DNA of 64,000 bases, taken from the NCBI GenBank assembly GCA_017525025.1, contig JAFXUJ010000014.1, positions 217,024-281,023 on the forward strand, in the 5' to 3' direction. A program made the position numbers and the translations under genes. The notes beneath the pieces were generated by a model. That model was not told the origin of the DNA. It saw nothing but the letters and a program-made list of their open reading frames with translations, and ran no database searches. Below are positions 35,961-45,620 of this stretch, piece after piece. Each line of letters begins with the position of its first letter. Within the stretch, counting starts at the first letter, position 1. Source of the stretch: Elusimicrobiaceae bacterium. GTDB taxonomy: Bacteria > Elusimicrobiota > Elusimicrobia > Elusimicrobiales > Elusimicrobiaceae.

Positions 35961-36545
35961 CTATTCGGCCTTAGCGGTTTCGGCTTTGGCTTCTTCCGCC
36001 GGAGCAGCTTTGCCGCGCAAGACGTTTACCGCTTCTTTGCTTTTAAGTTGTTTAAAAGCTTCTAACGTAGCATAAACCAAGTTGCACGGGTTGGTGCTGC
36101 CTAAGCTTTTAGCGAGCACATCTTTAATACCGGCCGCTTCAAAGAGCAAGCGCACACCGCTTCCCGCGATAACCCCGGTACCGGGAGCAGCCGGTTTCAT
36201 CCAAACTGAGGCGGCCCCGAATTTACCGATTGTTTCATGCGGGATCGTATCCCCGACAACCGGGAAAGAGATCATGTGTTTACGTGCATGGGATTCAGCT
36301 TTGGCGATTGCCAACTGAACCTGATTAGCCTTGCCAATAGCAACGCCCACTTTGCCTAAGCCGTTCCCGACTACTACGAGCGCGCGGAAGCCAAAGCGTT
36401 TACCGCCTTTGACTACCTTGGCCGTTCTGGCAACGTGGATAACCGTGGTTTTACCTTCTACCGCCGGTCTTGCTTTTTGAAACTCGGCTCTTTTGCCTTT
36501 CGCTTCTTTTCTGTTTTCGCTTTTCACGAGCGTTTCATTGGACAT
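35961..36545 (-). CDS. rpsE: 30S ribosomal protein S5
   Basis: 194 residues. The dsRNA-binding and S5 signature regions [16 protein letters not shown] and [15 protein letters not shown] are present. The C-terminus carries an extra Ala/Glu/Lys tail ([14 protein letters not shown]). The ATG at 36545 behind AGGTGA is chosen over an upstream GTG. Confidence 0.96.
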   Translation of the reverse strand: MSNETLVKSENRKEAKGKRAEFQKARPAVEGKTTVIHVARTAKVVKGGKRFGFRALVVVGNGLGKVGVAIGKANQVQLAIAKAESHARKHMISFPVVGDTIPHETIGKFGAASVWMKPAAPGTGVIAGSGVRLLFEAAGIKDVLAKSLGSTNPCNLVYATLEAFKQLKSKEAVNVLRGKAAPAEEAKAETAKAE

Positions 36546-36561
36546 TAAATTCACCTGTTAC

Positions 36562-36927
36562 TTAGAATTTCAATCCTGCTTCTCTGGCGGAATCGGCTAA
36601 TGCTTTAATTCTGCCATGATAGACGCGTCCACCGCGGTCAAACATCACTTCGCTAATGCCTTTATCCAAGGCTTTCTTAGCAATCGCAGCACCTAAGGCC
36701 TTGGCGGCTTCAATGCTTTTAGCGGACGATTCAAATTTGCCTTCAAATTCTTTAGACAACGTGGTAGCAGAGACAAGCGTGCTATGGGTGTTGTCGTCAA
36801 TAATTTGGGCATAGATATACTTTAAGCTTCTGTATACCGAAAGACGCGGGCGGTGCGCACCGTTTTTCAAGAGGTGAGCGCGGCTGCGATCTTTGCGGAA
36901 TTGATATCTTGCTTGTTTAGTAGCCAT
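36562..36927 (-). CDS. rplR: 50S ribosomal protein L18
   Basis: 121 residues; [20 protein letters not shown] and the C-terminal [20 protein letters not shown] are characteristic. L18 binds 5S rRNA together with L5. Spc-operon order rplF-rplR-rpsE kept. Confidence 0.96.
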   Translation of the reverse strand: MATKQARYQFRKDRSRAHLLKNGAHRPRLSVYRSLKYIYAQIIDDNTHSTLVSATTLSKEFEGKFESSAKSIEAAKALGAAIAKKALDKGISEVMFDRGGRVYHGRIKALADSAREAGLKF

Positions 36928-36929
36928 AA

Positions 36930-37481
36930 TTATTTACCTCCCGCCGCAGTTTTACCGGCTTTGCGAGCAATATGTTCGCCTTGGTATTTAATACCACTGC
37001 CTTTGTAGGGCTCCGGAGGTCTGATTCTTCTGATTTTAGCAGCGAAATCACCGACTTTAAACTTATCGCTGCCTTTAATCGTCACCGCGCCGGATTTCGG
37101 ATCTACCGCGACGGTTAACCCTTCGGGGATATCCAAATTGACGGGGTGGGAAAAACCTAATTCTAAATTAAGTTTTTTACCAGCTACGGAGGCACGATAT
37201 CCCAAACCGTTAATTTCTAACACTTTGGAAAAACCGTTCGTTACGCCTTCAATGATATTGAAAACGTTCGCGCGAGTCGTACCATGCAAGGCATTGAGTT
37301 CTTTGACTTTATTTTCCGGAATGGAAAAGGACAAGTTGCCGTCTTTAAGTTCCGGGGTAATACCCGCAGGAACCGTATAAGACAACGTACCCAATGCGCC
37401 GGTAGCGGTAATGATATTTTCTTTAATTTCCACTTTGGTTTTAGCGGGAACATTGATTACTTTTTTACCAATTCTACTCAT
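36930..37481 (-). CDS. rplF: 50S ribosomal protein L6
   Basis: 183 residues starting [14 protein letters not shown] with the C-terminal signature [17 protein letters not shown]6 sits near the sarcin-ricin loop. The ATG at 37481 lies 11 bases after the rpsH stop behind GGGGGG; a longer frame into rpsH is spurious. Confidence 0.97.
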   Translation of the reverse strand: MSRIGKKVINVPAKTKVEIKENIITATGALGTLSYTVPAGITPELKDGNLSFSIPENKVKELNALHGTTRANVFNIIEGVTNGFSKVLEINGLGYRASVAGKKLNLELGFSHPVNLDIPEGLTVAVDPKSGAVTIKGSDKFKVGDFAAKIRRIRPPEPYKGSGIKYQGEHIARKAGKTAAGGK

Positions 37482-37491
37482 AGTTCCCCCC

Positions 37492-37884
37492 TTACCAAAC
37501 CTGGCACAAAAGCTCACCGCCGATTTTTTCGGCTTTGGCTTTGGCATCCGTCATAATACCTTTAGAGGTAGACAAAATCGTCACCCCGAAAGCACCGCGG
37601 ACTTTGGGAATATTGTTGTATGCGCTGTAAACGCGGGAACCCGGTTTGGAAATACGTTTCAAACCTTGGATTACACATTCGTTTTCCGGCGTATATTTCA
37701 AAAATACCCGTACCACGCCGCCTTTCGTTTCGTTATGAACGGCTTTGAAATTGGCAATGTAGCCTTCTTCCTTGAGCACACGCGCAATTTCAGTTTTGAT
37801 TTTAGAAAAAGGGATATCCACTTTTTCTTTTTTCTTCATATTGGCATTTCTTATTCTGGTTAAGAAATCTGCAATTGGATCCAT
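37492..37884 (-). CDS. rpsH: 30S ribosomal protein S8
   Basis: 130 residues starting [20 protein letters not shown] and containing [14 protein letters not shown], the conserved C-terminal S8 motif (STSxGxMTxxxA). S8 binds helix 21 of 16S rRNA and in E. coli represses the spc operon. GAGG site. Confidence 0.97.
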   Translation of the reverse strand: MDPIADFLTRIRNANMKKKEKVDIPFSKIKTEIARVLKEEGYIANFKAVHNETKGGVVRVFLKYTPENECVIQGLKRISKPGSRVYSAYNNIPKVRGAFGVTILSTSKGIMTDAKAKAEKIGGELLCQVW

Positions 37885-37957
37885 ATGTTTAGGTTACCTC
37901 TTCAAGCCACTTTCCGTTAACGGAGTTGGCACGTAAGGGGTTACCTCCTCCTGTAAA

Positions 37958-38143
37958 TTACCAGCTTGATTTTCTAAGACCCGGGATTAAACCCTGGTGT
38001 GCCATCTTTCTCAGGCAGATACGGCAAAGGCCGAAGTCGCGATAGTATCCGCGCGCACGTCCGCAGATTTGGCAGCGGTTGTGATAGCGCACAGCGAACT
38101 TTTGGTCTTTCGCCATTTTTGCAACCCATGCTTTAGTAGCCAT
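37958..38143 (-). CDS. rpsN: 30S ribosomal protein S14, type Z
   Basis: 61 residues with the zinc ribbon CQIC...CRIC and the ending [13 protein letters not shown]. This is the short zinc-dependent form. AGAGGAG site. The 73-base gap to rpsH contains a small CCGTT / AACGG repeat and nothing else noted. Confidence 0.97.
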   Translation of the reverse strand: MATKAWVAKMAKDQKFAVRYHNRCQICGRARGYYRDFGLCRICLRKMAHQGLIPGLRKSSW

Positions 38144-38160
38144 AAAGTTTCTTGCTCCTC

Positions 38161-38757
38161 TTATTTAGCCGTCGTTTTGCGGAACGGAATACCCATGTAA
38201 TCCATGAGCATGCGGCCGCTTTTGTCATTCTTGGCGGTGGTAACGAACGAAATGTTCATACCATGGGCTTTGGGAGATTTTTCTACATCAATTTCCGGGA
38301 AAATATAATGTTCTTTAATCCCCAAGTTCAAATTGCCTTTGCCATCAAAGCTGGCATTAAAACCCTGGAAGTCGCGAATGCGGGGGCAGGCAATACAGAT
38401 GAAGCGTTCCATGAACTCATACATCTTAGCTCCGCGCAAAGTGACGCGCACCCCAATGGGCATGCCTTCTCTCAACTTAAAGTTAGAGATGGACTTTTTA
38501 GCGCGGCGAACTTGTGCGGCTTGGCCGGAAATGGCGGTTAAATCTTCTTTGGCCACTTCTAACGCTTTGATATCTTCACGGGCATCTTTTACACCGATGT
38601 TGATGACGATCTTTGTGAGTCTCGGCACTGCCATCGGGCTTTTGACGTTCATGTCTTTAAGCAAAGCCGGAAGCACTTTTTCTTTGTAAAGGGCTTGCAA
38701 CCGGGGTTGATATCCCTCGGGAGCCTTCGTTACGTTTTTAGTTTCTTTCTTAGTCAT
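38161..38757 (-). CDS. rplE: 50S ribosomal protein L5
   Basis: 198 residues; the segments [15 protein letters not shown] and [24 protein letters not shown] define L5, which binds 5S rRNA. The N-terminus is about 15 residues longer than typical. Confidence 0.97.
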   Translation of the reverse strand: MTKKETKNVTKAPEGYQPRLQALYKEKVLPALLKDMNVKSPMAVPRLTKIVINIGVKDAREDIKALEVAKEDLTAISGQAAQVRRAKKSISNFKLREGMPIGVRVTLRGAKMYEFMERFICIACPRIRDFQGFNASFDGKGNLNLGIKEHYIFPEIDVEKSPKAHGMNISFVTTAKNDKSGRMLMDYMGIPFRKTTAK

Positions 38758-38771
38758 TTTTCGTACCTAGA

Positions 38772-39080
38772 TTAAATGATCGGCTCGTTGCATTTGCGGC
38801 AAACACGCGTTTTGGTGCCGTCGGCTGCAATGCTGATTTTGGGCGTCATGGCTTTTTTGCATTTGCCACAGACAACAGCTACATTAGAAGCGTCTAACGC
38901 AGCTTCCATCTTAATAATGCCGCCCTGCTTGTTTTGGGAAGGTTTCACGTGTTTGGCAATCATGTTAATCCCGGTTACTACTACCGTATTTTTAGACGGA
39001 TTAACCGATTTCACTTCACCTTTCTTGCCTTTGTCCTTACCGGACAATACTAAAACGGTATCTTTCTTTTTAATAATCAT
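38772..39080 (-). CDS. rplX: 50S ribosomal protein L24
   Basis: 102 residues with the KOW motif KDTVLVLSGKDKGKKGEV and a C-terminal part with two CxxC pairs (CGKC, CRKC) that probably bind zinc. An assembly initiator of the large subunit. GAGG site. Confidence 0.96.
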   Translation of the reverse strand: MIIKKKDTVLVLSGKDKGKKGEVKSVNPSKNTVVVTGINMIAKHVKPSQNKQGGIIKMEAALDASNVAVVCGKCKKAMTPKISIAADGTKTRVCRKCNEPII

Positions 39081-39081
39081 A

Positions 39082-39450
39082 CTATACCACCTCAGGTGCG
39101 AGCGAAATGATCTTCAAGAAGTTCTTTTCGCGCAGCTCTCTGGCAATCGGGCCGAATACACGGGTACCTTTGGGTTCGCCATTATCGTTGATGATGCAAA
39201 CAGCGTTGTCATCAAACCGAATGTACGAACCATCTTTGCGTCTTTTTTCGCGGGCCACGCGTACAACTACCGCGCGAACCACATCGCCTTTTTTAATGGC
39301 GGAAGTAGGGATCGCATCTCTGACGGAGCACATAATAACATCTCCCAAAGTTGCGATATCCCGATGGTGGCCGCCGCGCACTTTAAAGCATTGCACTTTA
39401 CGAGCGCCGGAATTGTCGGCCACATTGACTATGCTTCTTAATTGAATCAT
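39082..39450 (-). CDS. rplN: 50S ribosomal protein L14
   Basis: 122 residues: [20 protein letters not shown] and the C-terminal [21 protein letters not shown] are conserved in all bacteria. CGGAG ribosome-binding site. Confidence 0.98.
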   Translation of the reverse strand: MIQLRSIVNVADNSGARKVQCFKVRGGHHRDIATLGDVIMCSVRDAIPTSAIKKGDVVRAVVVRVAREKRRKDGSYIRFDDNAVCIINDNGEPKGTRVFGPIARELREKNFLKIISLAPEVV

Positions 39451-39478
39451 ACTTTAATAACTCCGTAGTTTTTACAAA

Positions 39479-39748
39479 CTAAGCTCTGGCTTTTTCCACA
39501 ATCTTGGAAACACGCCATTTCGTCGTTTTAGAAACGGGACGGGTGCTCATAATTTCCACCTTATCGCCGATTTTGCTTTCGTTGGCCTCATCGTGCGCGT
39601 GGAATTTAGCCGCCCGTTTAAGTGTTTTACCGTAGCGGGCATCGTGTACCAAGCGTTCCACACTGATCGTGCGGGTCTTGTCCATCTTGTCAGACACGAC
39701 AACGCCGGTTAACACTTTTCTTTTGCCACGAGTTTCTTGATTTTCCAT
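39479..39748 (-). CDS. rpsQ: 30S ribosomal protein S17
   Basis: 89 residues of OB fold: TGVVVSDKMDKTRTISVER and GDKVEIMSTRPVSKTTKWRV. Primary 16S rRNA binder. GAGG site. Confidence 0.97.
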   Translation of the reverse strand: MENQETRGKRKVLTGVVVSDKMDKTRTISVERLVHDARYGKTLKRAAKFHAHDEANESKIGDKVEIMSTRPVSKTTKWRVSKIVEKARA

Positions 39749-39759
39749 GGTTCAAACCT

Positions 39760-39963
39760 CTATTTTTGCTCTTTCTTTTGATTAATCAGCGTTTGCAAAA
39801 GAGCAATTTCGCGTCTTACAGCGCGGATTTCCATCGGGTTAGCGATGGGCGTCGTGCTGTGTTTGAAAAGAAGGTTGAATTTCTTTTCTTGGGCTTTGCC
39901 GAGCGCTTCTTTAAGTTCGGCCAACGTTTTGTTTTTCAAAGCTTCTTTTTCGTTCGTCTTCAT
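39760..39963 (-). CDS. rpmC: 50S ribosomal protein L29
   Basis: 67 residues forming two helices, with KKFNLLFKHSTTPIANPMEI and RAVRREIALLQTL. It lies at the exit tunnel near the signal-recognition-particle docking site. Order rplP-rpmC-rpsQ kept. Confidence 0.95.
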   Translation of the reverse strand: MKTNEKEALKNKTLAELKEALGKAQEKKFNLLFKHSTTPIANPMEIRAVRREIALLQTLINQKKEQK

Positions 39964-39967
39964 AAAA

Positions 39968-40378
39968 CTACCTTCTCGTCACTAATTTTGTTTTGATGGG
40001 CAGTTTATCAGAAGCCAAGCGCATAGCCCGCTTAGTATCTTCTTCGGAAGCCCCTTCCAATTCAAACAAAATCCGACCGGGTTTTACTACGGCAGCCCAG
40101 TATTCGGGCGCGCCTTTCCCTTTACCCATACGGGTTTCAGCCGGGTGTTTGGTGATGGCTTTATCCGGGAAAATGCGAATCCACAATTTACCTTTCTTCT
40201 TAATGAAGCGGGATAAAGTTACACGGGCAGCTTCAATCTGCCGGGCGGTAATCCATTTGGGTTCTAAGGCTTTGAGCCCATATTCGCCGAATACCACTTC
40301 CGTACCGCGTTTGGCATTGCCTTTAATGCGCGGTGCGCTAAATGGTTTGCGGTATTTAACTCTTTTAGGCATCAACAT
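39968..40378 (-). CDS. rplP: 50S ribosomal protein L16
   Basis: 136 residues starting [20 protein letters not shown] with the conserved [21 protein letters not shown]16 contacts the A-site tRNA elbow. AGAGG site. Confidence 0.98.
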   Translation of the reverse strand: MLMPKRVKYRKPFSAPRIKGNAKRGTEVVFGEYGLKALEPKWITARQIEAARVTLSRFIKKKGKLWIRIFPDKAITKHPAETRMGKGKGAPEYWAAVVKPGRILFELEGASEEDTKRAMRLASDKLPIKTKLVTRR

Positions 40379-40391
40379 AAGTCAAATTCCT

Positions 40392-41123
40392 CTATTTTGC
40401 CTCAGCTACCGGGGTTACTTCTTCTTGTACGCCTTCGGTAGCGGCGGTTTCCATGTCGCGATGTTTCTTGAGCTCATTCATAATCTCTTTGGGAGATTTG
40501 GCGAAGTGGGTTCTCTTGAAAATCCAGACTTTGATGCCGATTTTACCGCTTACGGTGTTGGCTTCGGTAAAACCGTAATCAATATCGGCACACAACGTAT
40601 GAAGCGGTACGCGTCCTTCACGTTTCCATTCCGTACGTGCAATTTCCGCTCCGCCCAAGCGGCCGGATACCATAATTTTGATACCCAAGGCTTTGCCGGA
40701 GAGTGCTTTTTCAATCGCTTTCTTGATAGCGGCACCATAGTGGGCACGTTTTTCAAGTTGCATGGCGATATTTTGGGCTACCAGTTGGGCATCGGTTTCC
40801 GGGTTTTTGATTTCTACTACGTTTACGAAAGTTTTGCTACCGGTAAAGGCTTCCAAGTCTTTGCGTAACGCTTCAATATCAGCACCTTTCTTGCCAATAA
40901 CCACGCCGGGGCGAGCCGTATGAATATTTACGCGCAAGAATGCGCCGGCTCTTTCAATACCCACGTAGCTGATAGCAGCCATATTGAATTTATTTTCTAC
41001 GATTTTGCGGATTTCAAAATCTTCTTTGATCAACGCCGGCATATTTTTGGGAGCGAACCATCTGGAACGCCAATCCTGAATATATCCCAAGCGAATTGAC
41101 CGGGGGTGAATCTTGTGTCCCAT
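40392..41123 (-). CDS. rpsC: 30S ribosomal protein S3
   Basis: 243 residues: GHKIHPRSIRLGYIQDWRSR, KH domain ARPGVVIGKKGADIEALR and C-terminal GKIGIKVWIFK. A C-terminal Ala/Glu/Val-rich tail (EEVTPVAEAK) follows the usual end. S3 lines the mRNA entry site. Confidence 0.97.
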   Translation of the reverse strand: MGHKIHPRSIRLGYIQDWRSRWFAPKNMPALIKEDFEIRKIVENKFNMAAISYVGIERAGAFLRVNIHTARPGVVIGKKGADIEALRKDLEAFTGSKTFVNVVEIKNPETDAQLVAQNIAMQLEKRAHYGAAIKKAIEKALSGKALGIKIMVSGRLGGAEIARTEWKREGRVPLHTLCADIDYGFTEANTVSGKIGIKVWIFKRTHFAKSPKEIMNELKKHRDMETAATEGVQEEVTPVAEAK

Positions 41124-41126
41124 AAA

Positions 41127-41486
41127 TTAGCGACCTCCCTTTTTTTCGTCGGTGACGATGACCGTCAAGTGGCACATGCTCTTTTTATAGGGCATGGCAC
41201 GGCCTTGCGGGCCGGGCTGCACTCTTTTCAAGTGGCCGCTGGGGCCCAAGTTGGCAAAGGCTTCTTTAATGAATACTTTGCTAAAATCCAGCTTTTTGCC
41301 GGCTTTTACTTCCAGGTTAGCAGCAGCGCTGTGAAGCGTCTTGGCTACTAAATCCGCCGTACGTTTGGCCACGAACGGAAGCACATCTTCCGCCGCCTTC
41401 ACGTTTTTCCCGCGGATTTGATCTAACACCAAGTTTACCTTGCGGCTACCGAAGCGTTGAAATTTAGCTTTTGCACAAGCTTCCAT
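41127..41486 (-). CDS. rplV: 50S ribosomal protein L22
   Basis: 119 residues; [16 protein letters not shown] and the C-terminal [18 protein letters not shown] hook region are diagnostic. L22 lines the exit tunnel. GAGG site. Confidence 0.97.
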   Translation of the reverse strand: MEACAKAKFQRFGSRKVNLVLDQIRGKNVKAAEDVLPFVAKRTADLVAKTLHSAAANLEVKAGKKLDFSKVFIKEAFANLGPSGHLKRVQPGPQGRAMPYKKSMCHLTVIVTDEKKGGR

Positions 41487-41502
41487 ATCAAATCCTCAAC
41501 TC

Positions 41503-41787
41503 TTATTTCAGGGCGGTGGAGTCTTTCGTCATACCACCGTGACCTTTGAACAACCGGGTGAACGAAAATTCACCGAGTTTGTATCCTACCATACGTTCGG
41601 AAACGTAAATGGGAAGAAACTTGCGGCCATTGTGTACCAAGAATGTATGACCGACAAATTCCGGTACAATTGTGCAGGCTCTTGCCCACGTTTTAATAGG
41701 TTTCTTTTCGTTGGAAGCGTTCATCGCTTGAACCTTTTCCAACAGGTTTAAATCCACAAACGGACCTTTTCTTGTTGATCTTCCCAT
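41503..41787 (-). CDS. rpsS: 30S ribosomal protein S19
   Basis: 94 residues: [18 protein letters not shown] and the signature [21 protein letters not shown]. Located in the small-subunit head. Confidence 0.98.
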   Translation of the reverse strand: MGRSTRKGPFVDLNLLEKVQAMNASNEKKPIKTWARACTIVPEFVGHTFLVHNGRKFLPIYVSERMVGYKLGEFSFTRLFKGHGGMTKDSTALK

Positions 41788-41789
41788 AA

Positions 41790-42629
41790 TTACTTAACCT
41801 TGTTTTTTCTTCTGTCGCTGACAATCATCCAGCCAAAAGCTTTCTTGGTGGAGCGTGTCTTCAAGCCGCGGGTCTGTTGGTTCCACGGAGAGCGCGGAAT
41901 GTTTCCGCCTTTACCATGTCCACGGCCACCACCCATCGGGTGGTCTACGGCGTTCATCGCGCTACCGCGTACGGTCGGGCGTTCGCCACGATGGCGGTTG
42001 CGGCCCGCGTTACCAATTACTACGTTGCCATGGTCAATATTACCTACTTGACCAATCGTAGCGCAGCAATCGCTGGGTACTAAACGAATTTCGCCGGACG
42101 GCATTTTGATATGGGCGTAGTCCGCTTCTTTGGCCATAAGTTGTGCTTGGCTGCCGGCGCTGCGTGCAAGTTGTGCACCTTTACCGACTTTGAGCTCAAT
42201 TGCGTGGATAAAAGTACCTTCCGGAATATTTTTAAGTGCAAGGCAGTTACCCACTTTAATATCTGCGGCCGGGCCGGACATTAAAACATCGCCCACTTGT
42301 ACACCGAGCGGATGCAAGATATATCTCTTGTCGCCGTCGGCATAATTCAACAGGCAAATGCGCGCGCTGCGGTTAGGATCGTATTCAATAGAAACGACTT
42401 TGGCCGGCACGCCGTATTTTTCCCGTTTGAAATCAATTTGTCTGTAAGCACGTCTGTGCCCGCCACCAATGTGGCGAACCATGATCATACCGGTGTTATT
42501 TCTTCCGCCGGTTTTGCGTAGACCTTTTGTTAAACGCTTCTCCGGAGTGGTCTTGGTAATGTCGGAATAGTCCGATACCGTGATCGTTCTGCGGGAAGGA
42601 GTGTAAGGTCTAAATGATTTAATAGGCAT
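41790..42629 (-). CDS. rplB: 50S ribosomal protein L2
   Basis: 279 residues: [20 protein letters not shown] and the C-terminal [20 protein letters not shown], which holds the conserved histidine region near the peptidyl transferase centre. Starts right after rplW. Confidence 0.98.
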   Translation of the reverse strand: MPIKSFRPYTPSRRTITVSDYSDITKTTPEKRLTKGLRKTGGRNNTGMIMVRHIGGGHRRAYRQIDFKREKYGVPAKVVSIEYDPNRSARICLLNYADGDKRYILHPLGVQVGDVLMSGPAADIKVGNCLALKNIPEGTFIHAIELKVGKGAQLARSAGSQAQLMAKEADYAHIKMPSGEIRLVPSDCCATIGQVGNIDHGNVVIGNAGRNRHRGERPTVRGSAMNAVDHPMGGGRGHGKGGNIPRSPWNQQTRGLKTRSTKKAFGWMIVSDRRKNKVK

Positions 42630-42650
42630 AGTTAGTAGTTTCTCCTTTCT

Positions 42651-42944
42651 CTACTTCGAAGAGGCTTCCACCAATTCGATTTTATCGCCTTCTTTCAAGG
42701 TAACGAAAGCCTTTTTATAATCAGGCCGTTTCCCTTCAAAGCGACCCATGCGATGGGTCTTGCCCGTGACGGAAATCGTGTTAATCTTGGTAACGGTTAC
42801 GTTAAAGATTTTTTCCACCGCGGTTTTAATTTCGCCTTTGGATGCGCTGGCCGCTACAATAAAACCATAGCGGTTATGAGTATCGCGTTCCACTAAGCTT
42901 TTTTCCGTTAAAAGCGGTTTTTTTAAGGTTGTATAGGTGGTCAT
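42651..42944 (-). CDS. rplW: 50S ribosomal protein L23
   Basis: 97 residues: LKKPLLTEKSLVE and VEKIFNVTVTKINTISV with the conserved GKxHRMGRFEG stretch. Docking site for trigger factor and SRP. Start overlaps the rplD stop. Confidence 0.97.
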   Translation of the reverse strand: MTTYTTLKKPLLTEKSLVERDTHNRYGFIVAASASKGEIKTAVEKIFNVTVTKINTISVTGKTHRMGRFEGKRPDYKKAFVTLKEGDKIELVEASSK

Positions 42945-43576
42945 TATTTGGCCTCCTTAGCAAACGTGTTCGTCAATTTTTCAACCGCTTCTTGAGTCAA
43001 GATGACCTTCGTGCTGTTAAGCACTACATAAGCATTGGCATCTTGCGGCAATACGCGGGTTAAACCGGCGATATTGCGGCTGGCCAAAGCGGCATTTTCG
43101 TCCGCGAAGTTATCCATGATTAAGGGTTTGCGCCCGGCGGATAACACGTTCATAATTTGAGCAAACGCATTCGTTTTGGGTTCTTTGAGTTTCAAAGAAT
43201 CTAATACCACTACATTTCCTTCCGACAGTTTGGCAGACAAGGCCATCGCCAAGGCGGCGCGGCGTTTGGCTACCGGCAAATATTGACGGTAAGAATGCGG
43301 GGTAGGCCCGAAGGCGATACCGCCGTGGCGGAATTGCACGGCACGCAAGGACCCTTGGCGGGCGCGGCCGGTGCCTTTCTGTTTCCACGGTTTTTTACCG
43401 GTACCGGAGACTTCAGCCCGGGTTTTAGTATCCGCGGTACCGCGTCTTTGGTTGGCCAAAAAAGCGGTGATGACTTCGTGCAAGAAAGTGGGATTGGGTT
43501 TCACGCCGAATAAGCTTTCGGGCAGGTTACACGTCCCTTTCTCTTTACCTTTTATATCTAAAACTTTAATTTCCAT
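42944..43576 (-). CDS. rplD: 50S ribosomal protein L4
   Basis: 210 residues with the extended-loop segment KPWKQKGTGRARQGSLRA typical of L4. In enterobacteria L4 also represses the S10 operon by binding its leader; whether the leader here is used that way is unknown. Confidence 0.97.
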   Translation of the reverse strand: MEIKVLDIKGKEKGTCNLPESLFGVKPNPTFLHEVITAFLANQRRGTADTKTRAEVSGTGKKPWKQKGTGRARQGSLRAVQFRHGGIAFGPTPHSYRQYLPVAKRRAALAMALSAKLSEGNVVVLDSLKLKEPKTNAFAQIMNVLSAGRKPLIMDNFADENAALASRNIAGLTRVLPQDANAYVVLNSTKVILTQEAVEKLTNTFAKEAK

Positions 43577-43588
43577 AGGTCAAAGTCC

Positions 43589-44380
43589 TTACTTCTTGTT
43601 AGCAGCCTTGGAAGCAGAAATCTTGGTCTGCTGCGGCGCCACATAGTGTTTTTTGTATTTGGAAGTTTCCAAAACAGAAACGATAGAGCCTTTCGCTCCC
43701 GGGACGGAACCTTTTAAGAATAAAAGTCCGTTTTCGTTATCTACTTTGATAACTTCAATTTTGGCTACCGTATGGGTGGTGGTACCGTAATGGCCGGCCA
43801 TGCGTTGACCGGAAAGTACTTTACCCAAAGAGCGGCGGGAACCCAAAGAACCCGGAGCGCGGCTGCGGTCGGATTGACCGTGCGAATCCGGTTGTCCGGC
43901 AAAGCCGTGGCGTTTCATGGCGCCGGCAAAGCCGTGTCCTTTGATTTTGCCCTGCACGTCTACATAGTCGCCGGGTTTAAAGATTTTTTCAAGTGAAATG
44001 ACTTGACCGATTTCAAAGCCAGTTACGTCGGCCACACGGCATTCCTTCATGTGTTTGACCGGGGTCGTATTAGCTTTTTTGAAATAACCGAGTTCAGGCT
44101 TATTTAATTTGCTTTCTTTCACTTCGCCAAAACCCACGCAAACGGCATTGTAGCCGTCTTTTTCTTGGGTTCTGACACGCACAACCTTGCACGGGCCCGC
44201 TTTTACAACGGACACACCATGCAGATTGCCTTTTTCATCAAAGAGCTGGGTCATACCGATCTTCTCGCCGATTACAAAGCGGAAAGTTTCGGGAGCTTCT
44301 TTGACAGTTTCTGCTTTGGCCGGTTCAGCAACGGGGGTTGCCTCTTGGGCACCAGCAGCTTGTTTGTTTTCTTCTGTCAT
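43589..44380 (-). CDS. rplC: 50S ribosomal protein L3
   Basis: 263 residues. The usual start (GEKIGMTQLFDEKG) is preceded by an extra N-terminal stretch of about 35 residues rich in Ala, Glu and Pro (PVAEPAKAETVKEAPE). The core motif FAGAMKRHGFAGQPDSHGQS is conserved. L3 reaches the peptidyl transferase centre. Confidence 0.96.
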   Translation of the reverse strand: MTEENKQAAGAQEATPVAEPAKAETVKEAPETFRFVIGEKIGMTQLFDEKGNLHGVSVVKAGPCKVVRVRTQEKDGYNAVCVGFGEVKESKLNKPELGYFKKANTTPVKHMKECRVADVTGFEIGQVISLEKIFKPGDYVDVQGKIKGHGFAGAMKRHGFAGQPDSHGQSDRSRAPGSLGSRRSLGKVLSGQRMAGHYGTTTHTVAKIEVIKVDNENGLLFLKGSVPGAKGSIVSVLETSKYKKHYVAPQQTKISASKAANKK

Positions 44381-44397
44381 AGTTCTGTCAGTTCCTA

Positions 44398-44742
44398 TTA
44401 GTTACTTTTGATGGCCACATCTACACCGGCGGGCAAATCTAATTTCATTAGTTCGTCCACGGTTTTAGAGGTGGGGCTTTTTAAGTCAATTAAGCGTTTA
44501 TGAATACGCATTTCAAATTGTTCTCTGCTCTTTTTATCGGTGTGGGGAGAGCGAAGTACGGTGTACTTTTTAATCCGGACCGGTAACAGAACAGGACCTG
44601 CCACGAGGGCGCCCGTTTTTTGCGCGGTTTCTACAATGCGCGATACAGAGGCATCCAACATGCGATGGTCATAAGAACGCAATTTAATGCGGATTCTTTC
44701 TTGGCCAATTACCTTGGCGTTTTTTGCTGTTTTTTCTGCCAT
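44398..44742 (-). CDS. rpsJ: 30S ribosomal protein S10
   Basis: 114 residues; [20 protein letters not shown] and [20 protein letters not shown] are conserved, with about 12 extra N-terminal residues. First gene of the S10 operon; S10 (NusE) also acts in antitermination. tuf does not precede it. Confidence 0.97.
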   Translation of the reverse strand: MAEKTAKNAKVIGQERIRIKLRSYDHRMLDASVSRIVETAQKTGALVAGPVLLPVRIKKYTVLRSPHTDKKSREQFEMRIHKRLIDLKSPTSKTVDELMKLDLPAGVDVAIKSN

Positions 44743-44810
44743 TTTTGGTTTTTCCTTAAATGTTTTTGTACAAAATTCTTATAAATAATTTATCGGCAGA
44801 AAACCCCATC

Positions 44811-44835
44811 CCTGTCCCCGTTTCCGTCGGACAGG
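44811..44835 (-). promoter_or_regulatory. Hairpin in the S10 operon leader
   Basis: CCTGTCC / GGACAGG with an 11-base loop about 70 bases upstream of rpsJ, within the leader of both promoters. Possible site of ribosomal-protein feedback, by analogy with enterobacterial S10 leaders; no sequence similarity is claimed. Confidence 0.4.
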
Positions 44836-44875
44836 TTAGGAATTTTTTGCCTTTACTGCTAAATTAGTACACTTT

Positions 44876-44884
44876 ATTATACCA
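44876..44884 (-). promoter_or_regulatory. Proximal S10-operon promoter (extended -10)
   Basis: TGGTATAAT on the minus strand (hexamer 44876-44881), an ideal extended -10; -35 is poor. Expected start near 44869, leaving a leader of about 125 nt. Confidence 0.6.
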
Positions 44885-44970
44885 AATTAGCGGGCCTTTG
44901 TGCACGCAGTTGTATAGCGGTTTCACCCTTACGCATCAAACGGCTAATGCACCAAAATCCTGATGGATAT

Positions 44971-44999
44971 ATTGTATCACATATATACCCACATGTAAA
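44971..44999 (-). promoter_or_regulatory. Distal S10-operon promoter
   Basis: -35 TTTACA (44994-44999), 17-base spacer, extended -10 TGATACAAT (hexamer 44971-44976). Expected start near 44964, leader about 220 nt. The 325-base gap 44743-45067 thus holds two minus-strand promoters, the leader hairpin and the divergent apt promoter. Confidence 0.65.
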
Positions 45000-45031
45000 G
45001 GGGGAAATTACAAGTTTTCCCCGCAAAAATT

Positions 45032-45040
45032 TGTTATACT
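45032..45040 (+). promoter_or_regulatory. Extended -10 promoter of apt
   Basis: TGTTATACT with hexamer 45035-45040; expected start about 45047, followed by a TAAGGAG site before the ATG at 45068. Confidence 0.55.
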
Positions 45041-45067
45041 AAGTGGGTTGGCTTTTAAGGAGTTTTT

Positions 45068-45607
45068 ATGAATACTACCGCTTTTAAATTAAACATTGTA
45101 AAAGATTACCCCAAGCCGGGTATCAACTTTATAGATATCAATCCTTTGTTGGCGCAGCCGCAGCACTTTGGAGAAATCATCCGGCAGTTCTGCCATGTTA
45201 TTCAAAATGCATTTGGGCACAATGCCTTGGCCCAAACGGCTATTATCGCACCGGAATCGCGCGGATTTCTATTTGCCGCGCCCGTAGCCAATCAACTAAA
45301 CTTGCCGCTGGTACTCATCCGCAAGGAAGGCAAAATTCCCAATAAACCCTATGCTTTCCACATTACCAACGAATATACCTCGTATAATATGGAAATTGAT
45401 GAAGATTTGCTAAACAACTACCGCCAATTTATCTATATTGACGATATTTTGGCTACCGGGCAAACATTGGCCGCGGTGCGCCAAGCGTTACAACGCAAAG
45501 GCAAAGAAATTGCGCTATCGGTACACTTAACCCACGTGGCAGATTTAAAACCCATGCGAGATAATAATAAAGACCTGCAAGGTTTACCTATTGAAATTAT
45601 TTTATAG
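45068..45607 (+). CDS. apt: Adenine phosphoribosyltransferase-like protein
   Basis: 179 residues: IVKDYPKPGINFIDINPLL matches the start of adenine phosphoribosyltransferases, ESRGFLFAAPVANQLNLPLVLIRKEGK the hood/flap region, and FIYIDDILATGQTL the PRPP loop. It salvages adenine to AMP. The PRPP loop has Ile-Asp-Asp-Ile-Leu-Ala-Thr-Gly as expected. AAGGAG site. Confidence 0.9.
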   Translation: MNTTAFKLNIVKDYPKPGINFIDINPLLAQPQHFGEIIRQFCHVIQNAFGHNALAQTAIIAPESRGFLFAAPVANQLNLPLVLIRKEGKIPNKPYAFHITNEYTSYNMEIDEDLLNNYRQFIYIDDILATGQTLAAVRQALQRKGKEIALSVHLTHVADLKPMRDNNKDLQGLPIEIIL

Positions 45608-45620
45608 CTTAGGGGAAAAT

